NCBI GenBank assembly: GCA_964624235.1
Contig: CAZUXY010000031.1
Span: forward strand, 1 to 59,382
Origin: CAZUXY01 sp964624235
GTDB taxonomy: Bacteria > Spirochaetota > UBA4802 > UBA5368
Direction of reading: 5' to 3'
Length of the DNA stretch: 59,382 bases
Shown: piece after piece, positions 27,402-37,203 of the stretch
Numbering within the stretch: the stretch's first letter is position 1
Layout of the letters: the number at the start of each line of letters is the position of its first letter
Position numbers and translations under genes: made by a program
The notes under the pieces: generated by a model
Database searches by the model: none
The model's input: only the letters and a program-made list of their open reading frames with translations
Told to the model about the DNA's origin: nothing

Positions 27402-30400
27402 CTATGAGATTTGTTGCAACCATTTTTTTAGCTCCATAAGCTTTTTTTCATGATCCTTCGTCTCGGGTTTGAAAATCAGCGCTTCTCGGTCTGACGGATC
27501 GACCGAGAAGCGGGTTTCTTTTTTCAGCATGGCGACGATTTTCCCGGTGTCTACCTTGGAATCCGTCGATATGCGTATCTTGATGCCCCTGGATTCCTCT
27601 ATGATTTCGTCGATCTCGACGTTCGACGCGAGGACCCTGACCTTTGCCATCGCCATGAGGATCTTCACCTCCCTGGGCGGCGGGCCGAAACGATCGATGA
27701 GTTCCTTTTCCAGGAGTTCCACCTCCGCGGTCTCCTCGCATGATTCGAAACGTTTGTAGAACTCTATTTTCTGGCGCTCGTCGCCCATGTAGGTGTCGGG
27801 AATAAAGATATCGGTGTTTATGAACACGGGCGTGCGGAAGGCGCGCAGGGGCTTCTCGCCCTTCATCTTTCTGACCGCGTCTTCAAGCATCTGGCAGTAG
27901 AGGTCGAAACCCACCTCCATTATATTTCCCGACTGTTCCCGCCCCAGTATATTGCCCGATCCCCTGATTTCCATGTCCTTCATGGCGATCTTGAACCCGC
28001 TGCCCAGTTCGGAGTATTCCGCGATGACCGAGAGGCGCTTCTGTGCGGTCTCGGTCAGGGAGGCGTGCCTGGGATAGGTGAGGTAGGCATAGGCCTGGGT
28101 AACCGACCTGCCGACCCTTCCCTTGAGCTGGTAGAGCTGGGACAGGCCGAAAGTGTCGGCCCGGCTGATTATAATCGTGTTGACATTGGGCATGTCCAGG
28201 CCGGATTCTATAATGGAGGTGCTGACGAGGACATCGTACTTCCGGTTGAGAAAATCTATCATGACGTCTTCGAGATCGTGCTCGTGCATCTGTCCGTGGG
28301 CGATACAGAAACTCGCCTCGGGCACCAGCTCCCTGAGCATCGTCATCTGGGGTTCAATGGTCTGGACTCGGTTGTGCACATAGAAGACCTGGCCGTCCCG
28401 TTCGATTTCCCTGAGGATCGCCATCCTGACGATATCGGGGTTCTCTTCGATCACGTAGGTCTCGATGGCCTGACGGTTTTCCGGGGGGGTCGAAATGATT
28501 GAAAGGTCCCTGATCCCCGCCAGGGACATGTGCAGCGTTCTTGGTATGGGGGTCGCCGAGAGGGTGATCACGTCCACCAGGGTGCGCAGCTTTTTCAGCT
28601 GCTCCTTGTGGCGCACGCCGAAACGCTGCTCCTCGTCCACCACGAGCAGCCCCAGGTTTTTTATCACCGTGTCCCTGGCCAGGAGGGCGTGGGTGCCGAT
28701 CACGATGTCGAGCGCGCCGGAAGACAGCTTTTCCCTGATCTTATGTATCTCCGTGCGGCTTCTGAACCTGGAGACCATCTCGATGGTAACCGGGTAATCG
28801 TAAAACCTCTTGGTGAACGTCGAATAATGCTGCATGGCCAGCACCGTCGTGGGCACCAGCACGGCGACCTGCTTGCCCGCCATGACCGCCTTGAAGGCGG
28901 CCCGTATGGCCACCTCGGTCTTGCCGAAGCCCACATCGCCGCATATAAGCCTGTCCATGGGCTCCGGTTTTTCCATGTCGTCCTTTATGTCCTCGATCGA
29001 GGTGATCTGGTCGGGTGTTTCCTCGTACTCGAACTTCGATTCGAACTCTTCCTGCCACACGGTGTCGGGAGGAAAGGGAAAACCCTTCAGCGCCTTGCGG
29101 CGGGAATAGATATGGATGAGTTCGTTCGCGATCTCCTCCACTGATTTCTGCACCTTTTCCTTTATCCGGTTCCATGCCGACTTTTTCCCCAGGGCGTCGA
29201 TGCGGGGCGCCCTGCCTTCCATGCCGATGTATTTCTGCACCATGGTGATCTGGTCCAGCGGGACGTAGAGCCTGTCGCCCCCCTCGTATTCGATCAGCAG
29301 AAAGTCCCTTTCGACGCCCCCGGCCGACATGCGCTCGATTCCCCTGTAGACGCCGATGCCGTGGTTGATATGCACCACGTGGTCGCCGGTCTTCAGTTCA
29401 AGGAAGGAGTCGATGGGACGCGAGGTCTTTTTCTTGAACTGGCGCTTCTTGCGGTAGGATTTCCCGAAAATCTCGTGGTCCGTAAGGACCATGATTTTCT
29501 CCCGCACGAATTCGAAACCCTCTCTCAGCGGGGTGATCAGGATATTCAGCGGAAGATCCAGGTCGGCCTCTTCGAAATTACCGCCCGGCTGCAGTTCCCC
29601 CAGCAGGTCATAGAGCCGCCTGGCCTGGCCCTCGAAACCCGTGCATATGATGATCTTCCATCCTTCAAGGATCTTATCCGACAGCGTCTCCCTGACCTGT
29701 TTTATCCTGCCGTGGAAATTGGGGATGCTGCGCAGCTGCGGCTGCAGGGCGCCGGGCAGGGTGGTGTACACCTTGAGCTCGACGGCACGCTGCCGCGCAT
29801 GGTCGTATGCTTCGGTGTCGAGGAGCCGTTCCACCGGAAGACAGAAGGTGTTTTCCGATTTGCGGCGGTACAGTTCCCTGAAGATCTTTTCCAGGTGTTC
29901 CCTCTGCACCGAAAGTTCGGGCGTATCGAGAAAGATGATCCGCGCGTCGTTATTTAAATACGACAGCATGGAGACCGGTTCCATAATCAGGGGGAAGAGG
30001 TCTTCGATCCCCGGTAATTCGTTCGGCGCGGTGATGAGGTCTTCCCGGTAGTGATCGGGTACGGCCTGTTTTCCTTCGGCCGATTCTTTAATCCGCGCGG
30101 CGAGTTCCCCGCGCTCGCCCGGCGAGAGGATGAGTTCCCCCCTGGGGTATATGGTGATCTCGTCAAGGCGCGCGTATGATATCTGGCTCTCGATATCGAA
30201 CTCCCTGATGGACTCCAGGGTGTCGCCGAAAAAATCGAGCCTCACGGGACTCTCGAGGGCGGGAAGGTACAGGTCGATGATGCCGCCCTTGACCGAAAAC
30301 TGCCCGTAGGCCTCCACACGGTATTCCCGCGTATAGCCGTAGGAAACCAGGGCGGCGGGAATATCATCGAAGGGATAGTCCTCGCCGGCCCTGAGGGATA

Positions 30401-30815
30401 TTCCTTTTTTCAGCAGAAAGTCCCGGTCGGGTATGCGGCGTATCAGGGATTCGACCGTCGCCACGCAGAGGCAGGGGCCCCCGCCGAGCAGCCGGTACAG
30501 CGCCGTCACCCGTTCCCTTTCGATTTTTTCCGGAGGGGATACGAATTCATAGGGGAGGGTTTCCCACGGGGTAAGGGTTACCACCTGACGCGGGTCGATG
30601 AAACAGCCCAGGTCTGAAGCGAGGTCCTGCATCGCCCGTGCGTTCCTGGTCACCACGACGGTCTGGCGCTGGTCGTGGGAGTACAGGGCCGCGGTGATCA
30701 GGGGAAAGGCCGACGGCGATATCCCCTCGATATGGATTTTACACGCGGCGAGCGCCATTATGTCCGCGAAATCGCCCGAGCGGATAAATGAACGGGTTAT
30801 GGCCTCGAGCTGCAT
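27402..30815 (-). CDS. mfd: Transcription-repair coupling factor Mfd
   Basis: A 1137-residue protein of normal length for Mfd. It has UvrB-like N-terminal domains, the RNA-polymerase-interacting CarD/RID-like segment ('GDHVVHINHGIGVYRGIERM', about 455-475), and the RecG-like DNA translocase with Walker A 'CGDVGFGKTEVA', 'DEEQRFGV' (DEEQ box) and 'GRVGRS'. A C-terminal TRCF domain follows. It removes stalled RNA polymerase at lesions and recruits UvrA. The upstream gene ends only 4 bp before its start, so they are probably one transcript. Confidence 0.97.
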   Translation of the reverse strand: MQLEAITRSFIRSGDFADIMALAACKIHIEGISPSAFPLITAALYSHDQRQTVVVTRNARAMQDLASDLGCFIDPRQVVTLTPWETLPYEFVSPPEKIERERVTALYRLLGGGPCLCVATVESLIRRIPDRDFLLKKGISLRAGEDYPFDDIPAALVSYGYTREYRVEAYGQFSVKGGIIDLYLPALESPVRLDFFGDTLESIREFDIESQISYARLDEITIYPRGELILSPGERGELAARIKESAEGKQAVPDHYREDLITAPNELPGIEDLFPLIMEPVSMLSYLNNDARIIFLDTPELSVQREHLEKIFRELYRRKSENTFCLPVERLLDTEAYDHARQRAVELKVYTTLPGALQPQLRSIPNFHGRIKQVRETLSDKILEGWKIIICTGFEGQARRLYDLLGELQPGGNFEEADLDLPLNILITPLREGFEFVREKIMVLTDHEIFGKSYRKKRQFKKKTSRPIDSFLELKTGDHVVHINHGIGVYRGIERMSAGGVERDFLLIEYEGGDRLYVPLDQITMVQKYIGMEGRAPRIDALGKKSAWNRIKEKVQKSVEEIANELIHIYSRRKALKGFPFPPDTVWQEEFESKFEYEETPDQITSIEDIKDDMEKPEPMDRLICGDVGFGKTEVAIRAAFKAVMAGKQVAVLVPTTVLAMQHYSTFTKRFYDYPVTIEMVSRFRSRTEIHKIREKLSSGALDIVIGTHALLARDTVIKNLGLLVVDEEQRFGVRHKEQLKKLRTLVDVITLSATPIPRTLHMSLAGIRDLSIISTPPENRQAIETYVIEENPDIVRMAILREIERDGQVFYVHNRVQTIEPQMTMLRELVPEASFCIAHGQMHEHDLEDVMIDFLNRKYDVLVSTSIIESGLDMPNVNTIIISRADTFGLSQLYQLKGRVGRSVTQAYAYLTYPRHASLTETAQKRLSVIAEYSELGSGFKIAMKDMEIRGSGNILGREQSGNIMEVGFDLYCQMLEDAVRKMKGEKPLRAFRTPVFINTDIFIPDTYMGDERQKIEFYKRFESCEETAEVELLEKELIDRFGPPPREVKILMAMAKVRVLASNVEIDEIIEESRGIKIRISTDSKVDTGKIVAMLKKETRFSVDPSDREALIFKPETKDHEKKLMELKKWLQQIS

Positions 30816-30819
30816 CCTT

Positions 30820-31593
30820 TTAAAAACGCCTTTCGCATCCGACGAACATCCGGTCGCGGTCCCTGCCGGCGCCCAGGTTCACCCCCGGCTCCACTTCCAG
30901 TATCTTGTTCAGCCTGCCGCGGTTATGCATATACCGGACGCCGTAGTATCCCGCCGCGGTGAGGCCGGTTGCCGAAGAGGTGAAGGCGACGACGTAAATT
31001 ACGGTGCTGATAATGCCCAGATCGATCACCGAATAGAACAGCATGCCGATGCCGAAGGAGAAAACGCCGCTCCCCAGGAAGAACAGCGCATTGTAGCCGT
31101 TCTGCAGCGTGTTGTTGCGGTCCTTATAGATGTACTGGATTATGCGGCCCGGGTCCAGGTCGTCCAGCAGGTCTTTTTTATCCGTATCCAGGCTGAAGGC
31201 CATCTCTATGGGATATTTACGGTAATGATAATAACGGGAACCCATGGGTGTCCCGGACACCAGGCGTTCTATGCGGTATTCGTAGCCGCCGTTTTCCAGG
31301 GGGATGGGGAGTTTGAACGCGAAAAAATTCTTATAGAAACGCTCGGGCGCGATTGTGTAGGTGTGTGGTTTCCTGCCGGGGTCCTTTCCCGGTTTTATGG
31401 TAATACGGTACCTTGCCGGGTCATTCGGGTTCTCCGCGTGATAAATGTCCTGCCAGATGACCCAGGGGGACCTGGTGCCTATCGAGTTGAAGGGATAAAT
31501 TACCGGGTCGATCAGGCTGTACTCCGCCCTCGCCGGCGCACCGGGGATAAGGCAGAGCAGAAGGCCGGTCAGTATCACGCTGTATTTCTTCAT
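30820..31593 (-). CDS. Secreted or membrane protein of unknown function
   Basis: A 257-residue protein with a signal peptide (about 1-23, 'APARAEYS'), a polar, aromatic-rich domain (about 25-160) and two adjacent hydrophobic helices (about 168-215) near the C-terminus. I do not recognise a family. It is directly upstream of mfd, but nothing suggests a repair function; the link is probably only transcriptional. Confidence 0.7.
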   Translation of the reverse strand: MKKYSVILTGLLLCLIPGAPARAEYSLIDPVIYPFNSIGTRSPWVIWQDIYHAENPNDPARYRITIKPGKDPGRKPHTYTIAPERFYKNFFAFKLPIPLENGGYEYRIERLVSGTPMGSRYYHYRKYPIEMAFSLDTDKKDLLDDLDPGRIIQYIYKDRNNTLQNGYNALFFLGSGVFSFGIGMLFYSVIDLGIISTVIYVVAFTSSATGLTAAGYYGVRYMHNRGRLNKILEVEPGVNLGAGRDRDRMFVGCERRF

Positions 31594-31708
31594 GATTGTC
31601 GATGTGTCCCGTTGAAATAATAAGCGCCCCTCCAGCGCCGCGCGCGAGGGGTATGCCGAATATCAACAGTATTTTTCCTTGAAAAAGGTTCAATCCTTTT
31701 TTAGGGTG

Positions 31709-31721
31709 TATGAAATTCATA
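31709..31721. promoter_or_regulatory. Short palindrome upstream of the LolA-like gene
   Basis: TATGAA-A-TTCATA is a perfect 6-bp dyad 20 bp before the start at 31742, in the divergent gap to the gene at 30820-31593. It could be an operator for the 31-41 kb block; this is a guess from position. Confidence 0.3.
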
Positions 31722-31741
31722 TTCGGCGGATTAATGCATAA

Positions 31742-32527
31742 ATGAAGCAAAACAGCATACATTTATCTTACGGTTTCGTTTTTCTGATGATCGCCTTTGC
31801 CCTGGTCTGCGTTCCGGGGCCTGCCCCCGCGGGGGAGGAAAACCTGGACCGCCTGACGACGGTCATCGGCAATATCAACGGCATACGCACTATAGACGCC
31901 GAGATCGTTCAGCACATACAGACCGAAGGCAGGCCCCGGGAGGTGTACCGGGGAAGGTACCGTGCCGACAGTACGGGGAGGGTGCGGATCGATTACACCG
32001 TCCCGTCCCGGCAGATCGTGTTCAACGACGGGAAAGGGTTCTACTGGTATTATCCGGACGACCGGCTGCTCTACCGCATCGAGAGGCCCGCTTCGGAGAC
32101 GCCGTCTTCCTCCTTCAATCCGATGAAAGAAGTCGCGAATACTTCATCGAAAGTAGATGAAAACCTGGTCATACGCTACCGGGGCAGGAGACTCTACGGG
32201 TTTTTCGGCACCGCCCTGTATTATTCGGTGACCGATGCGCGTAAGGGTATAAGGGTGGACCTGGCGGTGGACCCGGTAAGACCGGTGGTGCTTGAGAAGA
32301 CGGTTCGCGGCCGCGGCGGTATGGAGCTGATGCATGAGCGTTATGAAAGGTATGTCGCCGTGGACGGCCTTTATTTCCCCGGCCGCGTGACCGTAACGGT
32401 GCGTTCCTCGAAGGGGATCACCAGCAATACGACCGAATATTCCCGGATAGAACTGAACGGCCGCGTCCCGGTATCGGTGTTTCACCCGGTCCTTCCCGCC
32501 GGGTTAAAAGTGAAGACCATACAATAG
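31742..32527 (+). CDS. LolA-like outer-membrane lipoprotein carrier
   Basis: A 261-residue protein with a signal peptide (about 1-30, 'PAPAGE') and a LolA-type fold. It has 'IRTIDAEIVQHIQTEGRPRE', 'YRGRYRADSTGRVRIDY', 'NDGKGFYWYYPDDRLLYRIE', matching the LolA pattern of a membrane-facing beta-sheet with Trp/Tyr and a hydrophobic cavity. LolA ferries lipoproteins through the periplasm. The tail after about 200 is longer than standard LolA. It is followed 39 bp later by a POTRA-barrel gene, so a related role in moving a lipid-bearing substrate to the outer membrane is plausible. Confidence 0.75.
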   Translation: MKQNSIHLSYGFVFLMIAFALVCVPGPAPAGEENLDRLTTVIGNINGIRTIDAEIVQHIQTEGRPREVYRGRYRADSTGRVRIDYTVPSRQIVFNDGKGFYWYYPDDRLLYRIERPASETPSSSFNPMKEVANTSSKVDENLVIRYRGRRLYGFFGTALYYSVTDARKGIRVDLAVDPVRPVVLEKTVRGRGGMELMHERYERYVAVDGLYFPGRVTVTVRSSKGITSNTTEYSRIELNGRVPVSVFHPVLPAGLKVKTIQ

Positions 32528-32566
32528 TAATGAAACGGCAAAGATTTTAAAGATCGGCGGTACGCT

Positions 32567-33994
32567 ATGACAACACGGTTTATACTCTCTGCGGTCCTGG
32601 TAATGTGCTTACCGACGGCGCTCACCGCCGAGACCATCAGGGCGATCGTTCTTGAAAACGCCACTATCGACATGGGCCTGGCGCCATTGCTCCAGAAGAA
32701 AATCGGGGACCTGAGCACAACCGACATCGAGTCCCTTGGAGTTCTTGTCACGGGTGAATATCACCGCCGCGGGTATACCACCTCGTACGTGGAGAAGCTT
32801 GTGATACGCAGGGACGGCACCCTGGTGATCCGCGTGAAGGAATCACGTATCCAGGGCATCTCCGTTTCGGGCATGGGCGGCAGGGACGCCGCTGCCGTCT
32901 CCGAACTGATCATGCCCCGGCGGGGGGAGGTGTACAACCGGTTCCTTTTACAGGAAAGGCTGGAAGCGGCCAAAACGCAGTTCCGCCTGCAGGGTATCAC
33001 GGTGCAGCCGCTCAATTACGAGGACACCGGCGACGTGTTTCTTTCGGTCAAGGTGCGCCGGCAGGGTACCGGCCGGTTCTATGCCCGCATCGGCATCGAT
33101 CCCATCTACGGCGTCTCGCCGGAACTGGGGTACCTGTATCCTACACCGGTTTCCAGTCTGAACGTCGAGGCCCGGGCGGGATACCGCGAGGGGGAGTTCA
33201 GAAAGGCCGAAAGTGAGGTGAAATACAGCCGCCACCTCAACCGCGGCGGAAGCCTGGTGCTCCTGGTCGGCGCCCGCGGGGGCAGAAGGGTGGAAACGTG
33301 GGAGTCGCGTGACAGGGATTTCGTGCGGTTCTACGGTATCCCCTACGCGGGCCTGGGAGTGATCAGGGACCTTTTCGGCGATTACGTGGTCTGGACCTAT
33401 TTTACCCTCCAGGGGACCGCCGGCCGGCTGGAGGATTACGGGCCCCGTGAAATCGACCTTTATGACGCCGGTCTCTCCCTGGACATGGTGGTGTCGAACA
33501 GGTTCTACCGCCTTGAGAAGAGGGACACCACCGAATTCAACCTGAAGGCGTACGGGTTCAGGAGCGGTCTGCGGGACGATGTACAGGCGGTGGTCAGTGC
33601 GGAATTCTTCACCACGTGGAAGCCCCTCTACTGGCTCCGGTTCGTACCGTATCTGGGTGTGTACTATACCGGTTCCCACGACCGGCTGTACTGGCAGTAC
33701 GTGTACGACGCGCACCTGATCGGATTTTTCGGGGATTACACCGCCTCACGCCAAAAGAACATCGCGGCCCTCGACATGGAATTTGAAATCTCGCCGCGGC
33801 TCTTTTACACCGGTCCCTTCGTCAATACCGGGTACTTCGAGGACGAAGACGGCCGCTGGAAGGTCAAAACCGGGACCGGCATTAAGGCCGTGGTGATGCT
33901 GAAGAACATAGACATTAAAATCTATTACGGATGGGACGCGTCGGGGAGTCCCGAAGACGGGGGACTGTACCTTATGGCCGACGGGAGGTTTTAA
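32567..33994 (+). CDS. POTRA-domain outer-membrane beta-barrel (BamA/ShlB type)
   Basis: A 475-residue protein with a signal peptide (about 1-21). Two POTRA-like domains follow: one around 25-90 ('LGVLVTGEYHRRGYTTSYV' is typical of ShlB POTRA) and one around 95-165 ('IQGISVSGMGGRDAAAVSEL'). The remaining 310 residues form amphipathic strands, including 'GFFGDYTASRQKNIAALDME' and a final strand 'GLYLMADGRF' ending in Phe, the outer-membrane barrel signal. This is shorter than BamA (about 800) or ShlB (about 550). It probably exports or inserts a specific substrate. No large TPS exoprotein is adjacent; the LolA-like gene upstream is the likeliest partner. Confidence 0.8.
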   Translation: MTTRFILSAVLVMCLPTALTAETIRAIVLENATIDMGLAPLLQKKIGDLSTTDIESLGVLVTGEYHRRGYTTSYVEKLVIRRDGTLVIRVKESRIQGISVSGMGGRDAAAVSELIMPRRGEVYNRFLLQERLEAAKTQFRLQGITVQPLNYEDTGDVFLSVKVRRQGTGRFYARIGIDPIYGVSPELGYLYPTPVSSLNVEARAGYREGEFRKAESEVKYSRHLNRGGSLVLLVGARGGRRVETWESRDRDFVRFYGIPYAGLGVIRDLFGDYVVWTYFTLQGTAGRLEDYGPREIDLYDAGLSLDMVVSNRFYRLEKRDTTEFNLKAYGFRSGLRDDVQAVVSAEFFTTWKPLYWLRFVPYLGVYYTGSHDRLYWQYVYDAHLIGFFGDYTASRQKNIAALDMEFEISPRLFYTGPFVNTGYFEDEDGRWKVKTGTGIKAVVMLKNIDIKIYYGWDASGSPEDGGLYLMADGRF

Positions 33995-34016
33995 TACACG
34001 GCATGGAGCGCGGGTG

Positions 34017-34691
34017 ATGAGGATACTCCTGGTGGAGGACGACCGGAAGGTCGCGGGATTCATTCAAAAGGGCCTGCAGGAGGAGGGATACGCGGTGGAC
34101 GTATGCGCCGACGGTGAGGACGGCGCCCACTGGGCGGTGGAGAACGAGTATGACCTCGTAATACTTGACGTGATGCTTCCACTGAAGAACGGGCTTGAGA
34201 TATGCGCGCTGATGCGTTCGAAGAACATAGGCACCCCGGTGCTGATGCTCACGGCCCGCGACAGCAGCGAGGACATCGTCAGGGGACTGGACTCGGGCGC
34301 CGACGATTACCTGACCAAGCCTTTTTCATTCGAGGTGCTCCTGGCCCGCGTGCGCGCCCTTTTGCGAAGGACGCAGGAGTACCGCGCCCCTACCCTCAGG
34401 GTGGCCGACCTGGAACTGGACCCTTCGACGCGGCGGGTCTCCAGGGGGGGGAGGGAGGTCAGGCTGACCGGTAAGGAATACGCGCTGCTCGAGTACTTCA
34501 TGCGGAACCCCGGCGTGGTGCTTTCCGAATCGCGCATCATAGAGCACGTGTGGGACATGAATTACGATTCCATGGGCAACACCGTAAATGTGTATATACA
34601 CCACCTGCGCGGCAAGATCGACCGCAACGACGGGAAAAATCTCATTCATACGATACGCGGCTCCGGTTACATGCTGGGCGAGAGGGATTGA
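34017..34691 (+). CDS. OmpR/PhoB-family response regulator
   Basis: A 224-residue regulator: receiver domain (about 1-115, Asp51 in 'VILDVMLP', Lys in 'TKPFSFEVLLAR') and a winged-helix DNA-binding domain (about 128-222) with 'LTGKEYALLEYFMRNPGVVL' and 'VYIHHLRGKID'. The ATG at 34017 with GGAG upstream is preferred; a GTG precedes it by one codon. It starts 22 bp after the barrel gene and is followed by its kinase. OmpR-type regulators bind tandem half-sites about 11 bp apart, and such repeats lie just past the kinase gene. Confidence 0.95.
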   Translation: MRILLVEDDRKVAGFIQKGLQEEGYAVDVCADGEDGAHWAVENEYDLVILDVMLPLKNGLEICALMRSKNIGTPVLMLTARDSSEDIVRGLDSGADDYLTKPFSFEVLLARVRALLRRTQEYRAPTLRVADLELDPSTRRVSRGGREVRLTGKEYALLEYFMRNPGVVLSESRIIEHVWDMNYDSMGNTVNVYIHHLRGKIDRNDGKNLIHTIRGSGYMLGERD

Positions 34692-34734
34692 CGATGGGGT
34701 GTCGCGGCAAATCATTACGGTACCGGTGCGCACC

Positions 34735-36198
34735 GTGAAGTTTTCCATACGGACCAGGCTGACGCTTCTCTACATCGCGACCATGGTGTTCGTCATCGTC
34801 GCGTTCTTTATTTTCGTGTATACGAATTTTTCCTACGCGATATTCTCGAGCGATATAAACACGCGGTTCGACGACAAGCTGATCCAGTACGGGCGTGACG
34901 TGGCCGATGCCCTCTCGCGGCGGCACGGGCCTTTTTATTCCAGTATCGATGAATTCAGCCGCGATTTCGAAAAGATGGTGTATTACGATTTCTTCCTGCG
35001 CGCCTCCTGCGGACAGGTGAGGGACTTCCCCTCCCGTCCGGGCGACGCCCCTATCATTTTAATAAGAAACAACGCGCTGGGGAAAGGCTTTATCCCGTTG
35101 ACGGCATACGCCCACCAGGCGCTGGAACGCGGTGAACCCGTAGTTGAAACCCTGCATGATGTAATGCCCTACGCGCTCAGGGTGGTTTCCCTGAAATACC
35201 GGGACCCTGACCGGCAGAACTATGTCCTTCAGGTGGGCATGTCCATGGAATATATCAACACCACCCTCCGTACCGTGGTGCTGCGGTTCGTGCTGATGGG
35301 ACCGCTGCTGCTGGTGATTATATCCGTCGCCGGGTACCTCTTCGTCAGAAGGTCTTTTACGCCCGTGAAGGAGATCGTGAGACTGACCAGAAGGATCACC
35401 GCGGAGGACCTTTCCCTGCGGATACGTCCGTCCCCAGGGAACGATGAGGTAAGCGCACTGGCCGAGACCCTCAACGGCATGATAGAGAGACTCGACCGGT
35501 CCTTCCGGCAGGTAAAGCAGTTCTCAGACGACGTGTCGCACGAACTCAGAACGCCCCTTACCGTGCTGAAGGGGGAAATAGAGGTGGCACTGCGCCATGA
35601 TCGGGGCGCCGACCAGTATCGCCTGGCGCTGGAAAGCGTGCGGCAGGAAGTGGGCAAACTGGAACTCATCGTGGAGAACCTCCTGTTCCTGTCCCGCATG
35701 GACGCGGGCAGGGCCGCGGCGGAATTCAGCGATGTGGAACTGGACAAGGTGCTGCTCGAGGCCTTCGAGGATGTGCTGTCCCTGGCCGTCGAGAAAGAGG
35801 TGACGATCGAGATCGGCGAGCTCGAAGAGGCGTCGATGAAGGGAGACCCGGGGCTGCTTAAAAGACTTTTTTTCAACCTGATGGCGAACGCGGTGCGGTA
35901 TACGCCCGCCGGGGGATGGGTCCGCGCGGCGCTGGTACGTGAGCCGGGGGCAGAGGGCGGAATACGGTGTTCAGTCAGTGACAACGGTGTGGGTATACCC
36001 TCTGACGCCATACCGAGGATCTTCGACCGTTTTTACCGGGTGGATGCCTCGCGCTCTCCGGTCACCGGCGGCGCCGGTCTGGGCCTTACCATTGTGAAAA
36101 AGATACTGGACCTCCACCGGGGGACGGTACGGGTGGAAAGCGCCCCAGGGCGCGGGACCGTCTTTTATGTTTTTTTCATGAATATTAATAAATTTTAA
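34735..36198 (+). CDS. Sensor histidine kinase with HAMP domain
   Basis: A 487-residue kinase: membrane helices at about 8-30 and 183-204, a periplasmic sensor of about 150 residues between them, HAMP (about 205-258), HisKA with His269 in 'DDVSHELRTPL', and HATPase with 'NLMANAVRYTPAGG' and 'GGAGLGLTIVKKI'. It probably phosphorylates the regulator directly upstream. No ATG is near; GTG at 34735 (or 34726) is the likely start, and longer open sequence to 34588 overlaps the regulator and is unlikely. The periplasmic domain is not assigned to a known sensor family. Confidence 0.92.
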   Translation: MKFSIRTRLTLLYIATMVFVIVAFFIFVYTNFSYAIFSSDINTRFDDKLIQYGRDVADALSRRHGPFYSSIDEFSRDFEKMVYYDFFLRASCGQVRDFPSRPGDAPIILIRNNALGKGFIPLTAYAHQALERGEPVVETLHDVMPYALRVVSLKYRDPDRQNYVLQVGMSMEYINTTLRTVVLRFVLMGPLLLVIISVAGYLFVRRSFTPVKEIVRLTRRITAEDLSLRIRPSPGNDEVSALAETLNGMIERLDRSFRQVKQFSDDVSHELRTPLTVLKGEIEVALRHDRGADQYRLALESVRQEVGKLELIVENLLFLSRMDAGRAAAEFSDVELDKVLLEAFEDVLSLAVEKEVTIEIGELEEASMKGDPGLLKRLFFNLMANAVRYTPAGGWVRAALVREPGAEGGIRCSVSDNGVGIPSDAIPRIFDRFYRVDASRSPVTGGAGLGLTIVKKILDLHRGTVRVESAPGRGTVFYVFFMNINKF

Positions 36199-36222
36199 TC
36201 CTGCATTAATCCACGGTTAATC
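36195..36222 (+). promoter_or_regulatory. Three TTAATC repeats at 11-bp spacing, likely response-regulator site
   Basis: TTAATC occurs at 36195-36200, 36206-36211 and 36217-36222, that is, every 11 bp, one DNA helical turn. The first overlaps the kinase stop codon, and the array is about 195 bp upstream of exbB. OmpR/PhoB-type regulators bind such direct repeats, and one is encoded two genes upstream. The gap 36199-36415 shows no other gene. Confidence 0.6.
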
Positions 36223-36415
36223 ATTCCCTGCTATTTTCCTCACGTGTTTTAAAAAGTATCGTAAGGTGCGGGGCGTTTTTTTTTATCCGCGGGTGATAGT
36301 TTTACCCCGTGCCGGTGTTATATGAGAGATGACGGCGCATGCACACAAACACCCGTCCCGTGCGCCGCGAAACCGTTTCTTTCCGCAAGGAGCATACTTT
36401 TACTGGAGGAACACC

Positions 36416-37198
36416 ATGAGACGTAACGCCGTAACCGTATTGTTTTTCATCTGCGCCCTGTACCTGGCGGCCCCAGCGGCCATGACGCGGGCGTATGCGC
36501 AGACCGATAAACCCGCCGCCGGGGAAAAGGCCATCGAGGATGTTCGTGACGCGACCGCCGGCGTTCCCGTGAAGAAGGACGCCGCCGACAACGCCGGGCA
36601 GACCCCGGTGACCGGTGATCCGGTGGAAACGAGCGAGAGGACCAACCTCTTCGCCACCGTCAGGCAGGGTGGTTTCATAATGATCCCCATTATTTTTCTG
36701 GGACTTCTGGCCATGACCATCGTGATCGAACGCCTGATCTTCTTTTCGCGCAACCGCGTATGGAAGCCCGAGCAGCTGGACGACCTCCTCACCCGGGCGA
36801 AGACGCAGTCGAAGGCGAAATTCCGCGAGGACATGGAAGACGACCTGAGAAACGCCTTCCAGGTGTACGCGAACCGGCTTGAACGCGGGCTGGGGATGCT
36901 TTCGGGCGTCGGCAACCTGGCGCCGATACTGGGCTTTCTCGGCACCGTTACCGGCATGATCAGCGCCTTTGCCGCCATCGCCGCCGCCACGACGGTGAAC
37001 GCCAAGGTGGTGGCCGCGGGCATACAGGAGGCGCTCATCACCACCGCGGGCGGGCTCATGGTGGCGGCGCCGACACTGTTCTTTTATTATATCTTCACCA
37101 ACGCCATTCAGAACTATTACGCCCGCTCAGAGGAGTATATAGGCGCGATCACCGAGGGCATGCCGAGGCTTTCGGACAAGATCAAGAACGGCGGGTAA
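36416..37198 (+). CDS. exbB: ExbB/TolQ-family proton channel with N-terminal extension
   Basis: A 260-residue protein. Residues 1-28 form a cleavable signal sequence ('TRAYAQ'), followed by a periplasmic linker of about 50 residues rich in Ala, Asp, Pro and Thr. Three membrane helices then follow (about 85-110, 165-190 and 205-230) with the ExbB/TolQ/MotA core 'GVGNLAPILGFLGTVTGMI'. With ExbD it uses the proton gradient to energise TonB. The ATG at 36416 follows 'CTGGAGGA'; the longer frame from 36329 has no site. It begins the exbB-exbD-exbD-tonB operon. Confidence 0.93.
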   Translation: MRRNAVTVLFFICALYLAAPAAMTRAYAQTDKPAAGEKAIEDVRDATAGVPVKKDAADNAGQTPVTGDPVETSERTNLFATVRQGGFIMIPIIFLGLLAMTIVIERLIFFSRNRVWKPEQLDDLLTRAKTQSKAKFREDMEDDLRNAFQVYANRLERGLGMLSGVGNLAPILGFLGTVTGMISAFAAIAAATTVNAKVVAAGIQEALITTAGGLMVAAPTLFFYYIFTNAIQNYYARSEEYIGAITEGMPRLSDKIKNGG

Positions 37199-37203
37199 GC
37201 GTG

